Shown: one piece after another, positions 45,836 through 56,700 of the stretch
Layout of the letters: every line of letters begins with the position of its first letter
Position numbering within the stretch: position 1 is the first letter of the stretch
The notes under the pieces: model-generated
Seen by the model: only the letters and a program-made list of their open reading frames with translations
Database searches by the model: none
Told to the model about the DNA's origin: nothing
Translations under genes and position numbers: made by a program
Source: Acanthosoma haemorrhoidale
Lineage: Eukaryota > Arthropoda > Insecta > Hemiptera > Acanthosomatidae
Assembly (NCBI GenBank): GCA_930367205.1
Contig: OV884012.1
Location: 56,813,239-56,877,238 of the forward strand
Direction: 5' to 3'
Length of the DNA stretch: 64,000 bases

Positions 45836-46465
45836 TGTAACCTACCTCATTTTCTACCATTCTATTTTTCTAATTTAATAGATCAATTGACCTTAACTAA
45901 TTTGGTAGGTCCGTCATGAGATCTTTAATTCAACTTGTTTTTATGTCTTCGACATAGGAAATTATCCCGATTGAATCGCCCGATCTCAAGGCTAATGTTA
46001 TAGTTATTAATAAATTGAGAAACTGGGAATTGTGAAATATATACAAGTAAAATGGTTATAACAAATACTTATAATTATATAGAATGCTGACATAGATTAT
46101 ATAAAAAATATTCAATTCCTTTGTACAAGGATAGTTACTATTAATTAGTTATATAAAAAAATGAAAATTGAGCTCAATCTCTTTTTAATGGATCCATAAT
46201 AAAAAAAAAACAATATCTATATCACCCAATCGATGATATCCGTGTAACCTTCTTCTTCTTCTTCTTCCTTTTCTTCTTCTTCTCCTCTGCTTGTGTTGAT
46301 GACCGTCAACGGAACGGGAGCTTGCTCTGCTTTGCTCTCTGGCTCTTGGCTAAGACTGACTAAGACTCGCCCTTCCTCTCATCCCCACTCCTAAGAGCAT
46401 AAGGGCAGATGCTGGACAAAGTGGGAGGGTGGCTGGTCATGATATTCTCAAATATCATGAATGTT

Positions 46466-46468
<3 letters not shown>
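45836..46468. mobile_element. LTR (family S), uninterrupted copy
   Basis: 633 bp with TGTAAC...GTTACA ends, flanked by AT-repeat sequence on both sides (TATATAT before, (AT)n after). It contains the same 9-bp inverted repeat (CATGATATT/AATATCATG, 46438-46459) and a CTT-rich tract near 46250. It is the empty version of the LTR split at 5398-8823; the single ATAGTTATTAAT is at 46000-46011. It is either a solo LTR or the 5' LTR of the gag relic at 43600-45504 (minus). Confidence 0.75.

Positions 46469-46527
<59 letters not shown>
46469..46527. repeat. (AT)n microsatellite
   Basis: About 29 AT units directly after the LTR end. The LTR may have inserted in an AT-repeat target. Confidence 0.9.
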
Positions 46528-46532
<5 letters not shown>

Positions 46533-47312
46533 ATATTATAACTCTAAATAAAGCTGCCTCCTTTCGAGTGCAGTCATCATCATTATAATTTTTATATGTC
46601 TCCTGTCGGGTCGTCACGAGGGGGGTTTCTAGTTACTCTAGCCCTGGTGACGAAGTGAGGGTTGATTAAGTTTATGACCTGGACAATCGTTTCATAACGG
46701 TCTTACAATCTGACTCCATATTTAATAGGTATGTGCCCCGACCACGCACTTTCACGCATGTTCAGGAGAAGAGGTATAGGGCAGGTAGTTTGTGTGGTCT
46801 TGGAATGACCATGAATTCACACTTGGTATCTGAGGGTAGGCGAAATCCGTCCGGTTCCCAAAGGCAAGTGTGAACCGGAGAGAGGCAGACTGGATCGCCG
46901 TGGGGAACACTGCTTGGTAAGTTTGCAGGGCCACGACAACCGAGGTCTCTCCCAAGGAGGTGCTGGATTTAGGGAGACAAAGGCAGAGATTCCCACTAGG
47001 AAGGTGTGGGGTCTGACAACCCGAACTAAAACATAGCGAGGTGAGGAGAGAGAGATGCAGAGGTTTTCATAAATGAGAAGGCCAAGTTTTGAACATCAGA
47101 GCAGCCACAAGCCATCAGTCAGCCAGTCGTCAAGAGAATGAATTACCACCCCAAACCGCGGGTCTTATATACTCAGCTGGCTTCGTAAGTAGCCAATCAG
47201 CTTCGGTTATATTGTACCCAATGCCAATTTAGTATGTGGTGTTCTTTGTTATTTGACAAAGATATATGTCAATGATACCTGACCCGGGTAAAGATCTTCA
47301 GCCCTGGTTTTT

Positions 47313-47350
47313 GGTTCGTTTAGTACCTGTCATGGGTAGTGGGTGATCCA
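47313..47350. repeat. 38-bp direct repeat, copy 1
   Basis: GGTTCGTTTAGTACCTG... is repeated at 47970-48007 with three mismatches. It brackets the integrase fragment. Confidence 0.8.
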
Positions 47351-47354
47351 GATC

Positions 47355-47960
47355 GAGTCAGTCTTGTGGATAGGTCAGATTCAAACTGATGACCTTACTC
47401 AGTCGTTATTCGTAGGGGTTTGCCGAATCTGGCGACCCAGCAACTAAAGAAGGCGTCAGCTACGGTGGTAGCTTCCATGTTGCCAAGTGGAATTGCTTCA
47501 GGCCATCATCTTATCATCTCGGTTAATCATGGTGAGGATGAATCGCTTCCCTTCTGACGTTGGCAGTGGTCCTACGAGGTCAATATGTACGTGTTCGAAC
47601 CTTCCCGCGTCCGCGAATTTCTCAGGAGGGGTTATGGTGAGGTGGTGGTCTTTTGAGGTCTGGTATGCTATACAACATCGTGCCATCGAGCCACGCTTAC
47701 ATTCATACCCAGTCAAAAAAACCTTTGTCTCGTCATTTTTCGACTTGACCTTACTCCTGGGTGACTCAGGTTGTGCAGCTGGTCGAAGGTGGATCTTCGA
47801 AAGCCCGAAGGTAAATAAGGCCTTGGCTCCCCCAGTGAGGTCTCGCAAATGAGAGAAATGTCACTGCCGGGGATGTTGACGGGCTCCAACCTGCATGTGG
47901 CGTTCTGTTCCTTTAAATTCCTGGTCTTCTACTTGGGCAGTGTGTAACTTTTAAAAATCA
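47355..47960 (-). pseudogene. Gypsy integrase fragment
   Basis: The minus-strand frame 47848-47498 (116 codons) contains a broken zinc-finger context (CIAYQTSK) and the integrase core start RFEHVHIDLVGPLPTSEGKR then FILTMINRD. A frameshift near 47500 leads to a second frame with MEATTVADAFFSCWVARFG and RITTE*GHQFES, the second catalytic block, now containing a stop where the family has TDRG. The third catalytic residue is not found. This is the core of a Ty3/gypsy integrase, different from the gypsy copies G1 and G2, which lack this domain. Confidence 0.85.
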
Positions 47961-47969
47961 TTTTTCTAA

Positions 47970-48007
47970 GGTTCGTTTAGTACCTGCCACGGGTAGTGGG
48001 TGAGCCA
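47970..48007. repeat. 38-bp direct repeat, copy 2
   Basis: Partner of 47313-47350. Confidence 0.8.
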
Positions 48008-48159
48008 CCTCTTATAACTAATTGGCTAGCAGCTGAGTCTTTATTGTTTACAACATTTGCAATGATTTATGGTTTGGTAATGTTATTTACATTTGTTTAA
48101 ATTAATTTACAATATATGTACAATAGATTATATGGTGATTTATCTTAGCGGTCGCTAAA

Positions 48160-48980
48160 TCTCCAAATGCTTAGACTAAAAGACTGACTGTGGTCTCTTG
48201 GCTCAATAATATGGCCTTGGGCACATTTCGATACACAGGTGAGGGTTATCTCACTATTTGTAAGCATTTCCCCCACCAATTGAAATATGTATTAAATCGA
48301 GTAGCAGTTGTTATCTGTCTAGGTCAGCATTAAAGAGCGGCTGGCCAGTAGACCGTACTAATACTCACCTTTGTTTACGGTCAAGAATGTTTCGAGTTCA
48401 CCGCATATAACCTGTGTCTGACTACTTATTTTCAATTGCCAGCATAACTAAAGTTTTTTTTTTTTATATTTATAACGTGCATTTATGTGGGTTCTTTGGT
48501 TGTTAAATTTAGATATCATTTGGTTTTATCCATATTAGTTGTGGTTAATAGTGAATGTCGGGGGATATGCAGAGGTATTGACATCAGCTCACCCAATGAA
48601 GTCAACCACATCAGCTAAGGCCAAAGTTTGCCCTGCAAGCTGGTTTATGATTTTCTTGATTTCGTAAAAATGTAATCAAACTAATAATTCTTATTATACA
48701 TTATGTTCTTATTTGATTCTTTAAACAAACTTTACAATTCTCATGATAGTTTCTAAGTAGTAAGAAAAGACACCAGGACAGGAAAGACTCTTAGCATACT
48801 ACATCTACATAGCACAGACCCCATTCCCTGTTTGATCCGCACGACGTCAGACACAGTGGATCATTGCTCATTTTTTTCTCCCGTGTTTGCTCACTGCCTC
48901 TTGCCACGCATGCTCGTCCGGGACTAATGTTCAGGTGTATACGCGGTTTAACGCTCTATTGCGCAGTTTACGGCACGCCG
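48160..48980. other. No gene seen
   Basis: No coding motif or repeat recognised. Confidence 0.4.
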
Positions 48981-48983
48981 TGC

Positions 48984-49200
48984 TCCTCCTACAACGTATT
49001 ATTTTTATTTTATTTTAAAAAATGATACCAGGGCGCTTGGCCTAGCCCGAGGAACATAGTGGAGTTTAAAGCTGCGGAAAAGGCAATCTCTCTTCTTATT
49101 TAATAATTTTTGAATAAAAATAAATATTTTTTTGTAATACCTAAGGTACAGTAGAGACAGTGGAGGGATTAAAAATAAAAAAAAATACGTTGTAGGAGGA
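48984..49200. mobile_element. Small inverted-repeat element (MITE-like)
   Basis: TCCTCCTACAACGTATT (48984-49000) and its exact reverse complement (49184-49200) enclose 183 bp. The pairing continues inward through A/T runs and, imperfectly, outward by some 10-15 bases (CGGCACGCCGTGC against its complement-like GGACGGTGTGG). There is no coding frame. No target duplication is clear and no second copy is seen, so the superfamily is unknown. Confidence 0.6.
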
Positions 49201-52030
49201 CCACACCGTCCACAATGCAGGACAAATTGATCCATGGATAAACTAGCGTACTTTTTTTAGACAGGGGGGTGTCAACCGCTTGGACTATTCATTTGATTTT
49301 TGATTTGTTAAATCGTCGTGTGTTGATAACGAAGTACTATCAAAAAATCTTTTTTCACTATCACTTGACTTTTTTCTAAAGGGTATAAAACTTTATAAAA
49401 AAAAAATCACCCCCCTCTCATTCTTTTCCTCGTCCTGTAGAGTCCGGAGTCAGAGATTCCCTGGAGAGGACAAGACTAATGATCCCGCTGAGAGAATACC
49501 CCCCCCCTCCTTTCACCCAAACAGGTATAGTCCTCGGCGAACCGAACTCAGGGACAGAAATAAAATTGAAATAATGAGAGAGATAATGAAGGGGGTCGAG
49601 GGTCCTATCTGCTTCAGGAGCGCCCCCCTCATATTTTATTCATGGAGCTGGGGGTCGTCTACTCCCGCGAAAAATGGTGGTCTCTAGTTTCGGCTCTCTA
49701 TCCATTCAATATTAGAGCTTTGGCTTTAGGGCTTTTGTCATCGCTATCAAGATGCTCTAATTAAAGAAGTGATATGTCTCAACCCGGACTAATTACTTTC
49801 TCAAGTCAATGCTATATATAATTATTAGGTTCTATACTTTGGTATCTTACATAAAATGTTATTTTCTTTATGTATTGATCCAATTTAAATTGCCTACGTA
49901 ACCTTGACACCTCGTACTATACTGATTAGGTGATAAATACAATATAGGAAAGTACGAACAGATAAATGTGAACAAATAATAATAATTAGATAAATAACTT
50001 GAATCGATACTAACTCCAGCTATTAATGATTATTTTTTCTCTACTATATTTTTAGTATATGCTAGCAAGTAGTATATATTGACGTAGTAGTTTTATGTAC
50101 GGAAGTACATTAACAATTTTAATTTTCATAATTCCAATTTTTTTCTCTAACGTTTAAAGCTAACTGAACTCTAGCGATATTATGTCGGGAAAGTACTACT
50201 TGGTCTAGGGTCCTTTCCTTAGCGTCTTAGGGGCTTTCACTCGGGGATTTGGGTACCACAGAGAAAGTTTGCCTCAAATTACTCGAAAGGGTTCGGGCTC
50301 GATGCAATCAACTATGTAAATATCAGTGTACTATGCTGATGCATGAAGTAATGTTTTGTCTTCTAAGTTCTTCTAAGAGACCATTTTCAAGAAATTGCTC
50401 ATGAGCTATTTTTGAATTAGTTTTGGTTTTTCCTGACGGCTAAGAACACATTGAATGAACCAATGACTGATGAAAAATAACTATTATTCAAATCCAGCAA
50501 TACAACTTATTTAACTCCACTTTGAATATTTTCTTTTTTATGTTAGTACTATTTATGATTTGTTTACTATTTTAAAAATTTGATAAGACTGAAATAGTTA
50601 CGATGTAGGATGTTTTCCTCGTTCCTGGTCTCGACATGTCCATTCATGTCATCCGACCGCGGTTTCTTTATTATTTCTTCAGTAATTTCTACGTATATTT
50701 TTTTCTTCTTAAATATGTTTTAGTGAAAATTCTTCCGGAAGGCGAGTCCCATTACTTGGTCTTGTTTGCATTGCTTTCCCCCTTTTTACCGTAATCCGAT
50801 TTTTGTTAGCTTGTTAGACTTAAAATGAAGATCTGCTGAATTTCAAGGAGCCAGTTTTAACAATGATTCACTTTTGTATACTTTTTTGTTCAATAAATAT
50901 ATGAAAAAAAAAAATATCTTACGATGTTTCTTTCCCGTGAAGATTATAGTCAATTATGCATTTCTGTCAATTGTTAAAGCCACTTAAATTACCCAACAAT
51001 ATTACTGAGTCATTGAGAAAAATATTATTAAAGGTAAAAAGTGTACACAGTAAATTGTTTGCTTGATACATATGAATTCCCATGACTTTTCATGAATATT
51101 CCGAAAATGGTGATAATACATACCGTCCAAGTATGATAGCTATTTATACGTGACTGCTCTGTACACATATTACTATTTTACTTTAGTAGTAGGACGTGTT
51201 AGAGAGACGGTGGTCCGTAGAGGGTAAAAGCTATCAAACTGTATTAAAAATAGCCAGCACCTCTGTGGCCACGAGGGGGTTGTGGGGGCTATACGAAATG
51301 CACGGACCGGACCCACTTCACTTCGGGTTGTGTAGCCCACAAAACTTGTGCGGAGAACTTGCTCCAGCCCTCAGTCATATCCTGACTGGCATGCATTCAA
51401 TTTGGAATTTCTCCCCTATCCTAATCCAGCCCCCCTCGTTGAGGATACATTTGTGTAATGGAAAAGGCACTGTTTGTGCCGACGTAGCTTTCCATTTGTC
51501 AATTTCTCCTTCTCAGCTTAATTTGCTCGTGGGTAAGGGAAATGAAAAAGTTTCTGGGAATTCCATTTGAGTATTTGCAACAAATATACTCCCTCTCCGA
51601 GGAACATATTTTTACATTACTTTGATAACTTGCCTACAATATATTTCTCCCTTTTAAAATCTAATTTCTGACTGATAAATGTAGATGTTACATTGATTTT
51701 GGTGCAGTATTACCTCATATTTATGATATCATTAATGACTAATGATAACGGAAGTTAATTACCATTAACCCATTTATATTAATGATTATGATGAGCTGTA
51801 TGATGCAATTCTTTAATTGCTATGTCTGGCATGTCGTTGTAAGTAAAATACAGCCATACATAATATGCACCTAATGTTAATCATGGTCCTTGAGCAATAC
51901 ATTGAAATATCATGCCAGTAGTGGAATTTCCCTTTTCGATCAGAAATTTATAGAATCCTACTAATTTGAGAATCATCGCACACTTAAGTTATGGCCTGGA
52001 AACGTTGGAATAGCGTGATACTATCCTATT
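49201..52030. other. No recognisable gene
   Basis: Mostly AT-rich. A plus-strand frame of 124 codons at 51196-51570 is locally GC-rich and longer than most chance frames. It has Cys, Pro and Leu-rich composition (LHFGLCSPQNLCGELAPAL), but no family is recognised, and no promoter or splice context is evident. Confidence 0.35.
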
Positions 52031-52039
52031 CTAGGCTTT

Positions 52040-52735
52040 CCTTCTCTTTTCAGACAAAGTACGATACCTTCCACCTTGAGAAAAAATTCATCGTGTACCC
52101 AAATACAAGCCTTGAACGGCAGGAACTTTGTGGTTTGGACAACTGAGTAGACTTCTTAACAGAAAATCTTTAGAAAACAGAATACTCATATTTCACGTGG
52201 TTACGCCAAAAAAGATCCGACCCACATTCAATACGTCCAATCTTCAAGTCCTACGAACATCACTTAATGCATTTTTCGTATAGCAAACAGCACCCTATAT
52301 ATTGATCTTGATGAAATCTATGAAGGTCACATTTTCTAAAAACTCTATCAAATTATCAAACCAAATAAACCCTTAAGCTAAATCACTTTCTAGTTTCACC
52401 CATCTAAACAACGTCCTTCGAGATCGAATGGAACCCACGATCATTTGTAAAAATATTGAGTTAATGGGAGTTCTATCACTGGTTCAGTTCTCCTCTCCGG
52501 TCTTGAGCGTTTGTGGCTCTCGCGTTCTCCTTCAGCATACCCTGCCCCTTCGTGGTGGTGATATGGCTGCATGAGTATCGTGGTGATCCCCCCCCCAACT
52601 TTGCCTCCTCTCCGAAGCTGGGAAGGTATCGATGGTGTAGGTGAATTGGGGTAAACTGTGGGCTAAGTATATATATTGTGAATTCTGTATGGATGAGATA
52701 ATTAATGCAATATTGTAAATTCAAATAAATATTAA
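52040..52735 (+). mobile_element. Old, diverged Jockey-family relic
   Basis: The plus strand follows the same order as the end of the long Jockey copies: a VRYLGFHLDKR-like start near 52055, an LSIENKLLIYKVILKP-like stretch near 52165-52210, a QSKVLRT-like stretch near 52240, and NAxxxVSNKT near 52270. A tail follows that resembles their 3' tail (GTATATATATTGTGAATTCTGTATGGATGAG near 52665) and ends in an A-rich sequence. Stops and indels are frequent, so it is much older than the other copies. Confidence 0.68.
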
Positions 52736-53122
52736 AAAATAAAAAGATCGTGAGAGCGCCACATCACTGAGGTCTTTTAAACCCAAGTCCATTAAAATAT
52801 AATACGTTCTCATTTTTTTCCATGTGAGATGAATGCACATGCTGTTATGAGTCAAAGGAACACTGTTATATTTTATATTTTTGTTATAAATGTACTGTGC
52901 GTGTCTCCCTTAATGTGACGATTTTCTACATGTTTAATCATAGAAGACAAATAACATGCAAATGTTTTTGGGTTGCCGATGATGTTTTACTTTTAATGAC
53001 AATATTGGCATTAGCTCAGAAGGAATCTAACATTAGTAGAATTACAACTGACCAGAAATTAGAAAAATTAACAAGCGTGACTTAAGGCCCAAATGAATGC
53101 TCCTGTTATGCGGTTTCTGATT

Positions 53123-53135
53123 ATAGATTTAATTT
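53123..53135. repeat. Left occurrence of the shared target ATAGATTTAATTT
   Basis: This sequence, or its longer form AAATAGATTTAATTT, recurs at each boundary of the retroposon stack: 53123, 53329 (broken by insertion B), 53475 and 53709. Confidence 0.75.
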
Positions 53136-53328
53136 TTTTTTTTTTTTTTTTTTTTCCTTAGCCCTCAAACTCATAAAAAATAGGATGTGGGAAAAATAAA
53201 GGAAAATTATTTTGGGCTGATGAGTGCCTTTCACTAAGGGGAGTCCCCCATTTGAAGGATGTATGAGAAGGATATAGGGTGTGGAATGCCTAGAAAGGCG
53301 GATGGAATCAGGAAGGTAGTGAGAGTCC
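53136..53328 (-). mobile_element. Poly(A)-tailed retroposon, family A, copy 1
   Basis: A plus-strand T run is followed by CCTTAGCCCTCAAACTCATA and about 170 bp nearly identical to 53554-53700. On the minus strand it is a short element ending in GAGGGCTAAGG-A(n). No protein and no clear tRNA boxes. Its 3' end resembles that of family B (GGGGCTATGAAGG-A(n)), suggesting use of the same reverse transcriptase. Confidence 0.75.
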
Positions 53329-53338
53329 AAATAGATTT

Positions 53339-53472
53339 TTTTTTTTTTTTTTCTTCATAGCCCCTTTAAACTTACAGACAATTATATACAATTATAGATC
53401 CTCATGTGAATCCATTTACAAATTATTCTGTATTTCCTGTAGCATCACTACATTATATACAGGTTTTGTTAT
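53339..53472 (-). mobile_element. Poly(A)-tailed retroposon, family B, 5'-truncated copy
   Basis: 134 bp matching the poly(A)-proximal half of the 284-bp insert at 16089-16372. It is flanked by a 12-bp duplication, CCAAATAGATTT (53327-53338 and 53473-53484). The 5' break is at GTTTTGTTAT. Confidence 0.82.
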
Positions 53473-53484
53473 CCAAATAGATTT

Positions 53485-53489
<5 letters not shown>

Positions 53490-53553
<64 letters not shown>

Positions 53554-53708
53554 CTTAGCTCTCAAACTTATAAAATAGGATGTGGGAAAAATAAAGGAAA
53601 ATTATTTTGGGCTAATGAGTGCCTTTCACTAAGGGGAGTCCCCCATTTGAAGGGTGTATGAGAAGGATATAGGGTGTGGGATGCCTGAAGGAGGCGGGTG
53701 GATTCGGG
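53490..53708 (-). mobile_element. Poly(A)-tailed retroposon, family A, copy 2
   Basis: It opens with a very long T run (about 65 bases, 53487-53553), then the family A body. It is flanked by the 15-bp duplication AAATAGATTTAATTT (53475-53489 and 53709-53723). Compared with copy 1 it differs by scattered changes and a slightly shorter end. Confidence 0.8.
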
Positions 53709-53723
53709 AAATAGATTTAATTT

Positions 53724-56700
53724 AAGCGGTTAATATTGTAGGTATGTACATGTTTAACTACTCTACGGGAGGGGGGTCATATTCAGCACACTGCTAGAGA
53801 CATAAAATTCTTTACACATTTACTGAAACTAAATCCTTCTGTTTCTCTCCAATGAGGAGCATGAGAGAACTGCGAGGACGACGAAGGGCCAGGAAGGGAC
53901 TCTGATCACGTACAGCATATGCCTCAGTTCAGAAGAGCATTTACAAACATGAGCCAGTGTGATTTAGATGAAAATTAAACCTGATGGCAGGATTCACATT
54001 CAGGTGGTGCGGGCCACGTAGTGTTTGGCCATCTGAGGCTTCACAACTTCATCCTCCTCTTATAAATATTTATTAAGAATCTTCATCCATAGCTAGTGGC
54101 TTTGGGGGTAGAAATGGCGGCCTATCATATCTTAGGCGTCAAATGTATCTTTTACAAAGATTCAAACGAACAAATTTGTACGACATCTGCGAGTTGGTTT
54201 TGATTAAAAAACACATTATTGGCTCCCTTCAAGGGATTTTTAGTTGTGCAAAAACACATTGAACTCTATGCAGAAAAAGATCTGTTCTATTCTACTAAAC
54301 AAAACATATACAAGCCTTTTAGGACAAAAAACTAAAATAAATGTATAGGATATTCATAAAATATAAAAATAAAATAAGTTTTTATATTTATATAAGTGTG
54401 TGTTAAATTAGCTAATTTACTCACTATTAACGAAATAGATAATATTTATTTAAGAGTATTACATAAACAAACAATTATAAATAAACAAAAGTAATCCTTT
54501 ATAGAGAATAGTAGCAGGGGATTCAACTATAATGAAAACAGAACAAAATATCATGAAAAGCGATAATAGCTCATTGTGAATGATATGACTCAAGTAAGGA
54601 TACTTCGATTGGTGCTTTTACTATTTCAGTAAACACGATTTCTTAGGTTTATCATCAACTTCCAACGCAAGCAAACAAATTACTAAAACTCTGAATGGAA
54701 TATGACGAAAATTTAACTCAAATGACAATAACAGGATGTCGTACTAAAAAAGGAGAGAAAAACTAGGTTTTGCTAGTTTTCAAAAGAAACAAATAACAAA
54801 AGCAAACAGGTTTGTATTAGGGATCCACATGACACGGAATTTCGGGATGAGACTATAGTTTTACATGACTGAAACCGAATGATAAAAGGAAAATTTCAAT
54901 ATTGGCCTTCTTTCTTTCTAACTTGATAGCTGCTCCATCACTTCAATTCAAATTACTTATCAGAGCATTTTTTTTTGTTTAAGTATATCAGGTTTTATAT
55001 GTTTATATAGCTTAGATATTATTTTATTTCTGTTCTTTTCCCATTTATATTCTCTACTAACTTTTGTATTTACTAACCATGGGTGTAATATGATATATTA
55101 ACAATGGAACAAGTATTCCAATAAACAACAATTATTATTCCCTCAGAAATAAATAAATAAGTGCTTTATAAATCAATTTGATTTAGTTCATATAATCAAC
55201 CAAATTCTTATGTTGACTTAAAATAGCTGTATCGTAGGCAATATGTATCGATTTAAACATAAGACAAACATTTAAAAGAGGAATACAATTATCAATTCAA
55301 ACCATAAATATCATATCTATTAATTCCTTCCTGGAACTCCTAAATGGTTTATATCATAGAATATTTGCAAAGCGCTGATTAATGTTATATATGGTTCAGT
55401 GTAGACTAATGCTAATATTCGTTTCCTTCAAAAATACAATATGAATAAAACCATCTTTAATAGTATTTGTCAACAAGGTCTTAAACTATCCATCACGAAT
55501 AAAATCAATATGATTTCTTCCCCTCCGATCCTGGTATTAGTCTTGATGTATTTTAGATTCAAACTGGCTTTATAATTTATCCTCCTCTAAAAAAAAACAA
55601 ATTACTGAGTCGATATTGTTAAGTTATTTTGTGCCTAAGAAGTTGAACCTACTTCGACAATTAATGAATATAATATCAGGTGACTTTACCCCTTGGGTTT
55701 ATTTAATTTAGATGAGAAATCCAATTTAGGACCTAACAGTTTTGGATAAAAACCAGTATCCAATTTCAATTTTTTTTTCTTTAAGTAGTCTTATCTTACA
55801 GGAGGTTATTCAATTTTAGAATACTTCAACGAAGTTCGCCCGTTTTATTAAATTGGATCATATCTCATTGGTGAGGGCTAGTCGCTTTGGGGAGGTCTGG
55901 CCAGGCGAGATAAAAATATTTATTCACCCTCAGAGCTTTGAACGACTAGTGAATAGGAGTACTTTAAGACTGCTATTCTTTTATTTATGTAAAAAGGGTC
56001 CTCTCAAAATCAGAGATTTTCTTTCATTATTGATGACGTTGTAGTACAAAAATGGTGATATCGATCAAGTGGTTCATGTGTATTTGCTGATATTCCACTC
56101 AAAGTTGTTTAATTGATCGAATAATTAATATCACGTCCTAATTTTTATGGCATGGTTATTATTTCGTCGTAACACCAAACGGGACTCTAATGGATTGCTG
56201 TAGAGTCAAACAAGTTTAGGTACTGCCTGCTAAACAACTGGCGCGATCCGAAATTATTTATTATAGGTGTATAACTTGTTAGTACATAGACACATTTAAT
56301 TTGTTACCTTTATCATCTTTACTTTTTGCAGTATCTTTTTTTTATAGGAGGTGGATTGTTCATGTATTTTTCTTTCACCTCATCTGTGGTGTTACTCATT
56401 GTCTGTAAGCAGCTTCTTCATCTTGCAGGATGCTTAATCACTCCTAGGATTCTACTACTTTTCAATCCTATCCTTTGTATGAACTCAAGACGTAACAATC
56501 TAGGAAGCTTTTTTGGTTTGTGATATAGAACATGATGTCTAATTTTCCAGGATTTTATCGGATCTATTCGCCACTTCAATCTAGAAATATGAACGCACCA
56601 TAACAAATGTCATTTTAATATCCTTTATTTCATAGAGGTAAATTATAGTTCTTCTTTTATAGCCTTCTCTGTTCTACATGATGGCCCAGTCTTGAAGATG

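Larger units (their letters stand above)
46604..48159 (-). mobile_element. LTR (family T), inverted and interrupted by an integrase fragment
   Basis: Read on the minus strand, 48159-48008 matches the start of the LTR at 20504 (TAGCGACCGCTAA, the ATAAATCACC block, GTTTGGTAATGTTATTTAC complement) and 47110-46604 matches its end (through CTTCGTCACCAGGGCTAG and ...GACCCGACA). The length is about twice that of the solo LTR. The excess is the pol fragment at 47355-47960 together with one copy of a 38-bp direct repeat. Confidence 0.75.

Noticed and set aside
46469..46527. AT repeat considered as an origin or CRISPR-like array
   Set aside because: A plain dinucleotide repeat with no spacers.
51196..51570. 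124-codon frame considered as a host gene
   Set aside because: No family recognised, no start or splice context. Left as unassigned.
53121..53330. Minus-strand 69-codon frame ending in lysines
   Set aside because: It lies entirely within retroposon A and its poly(A) tail.
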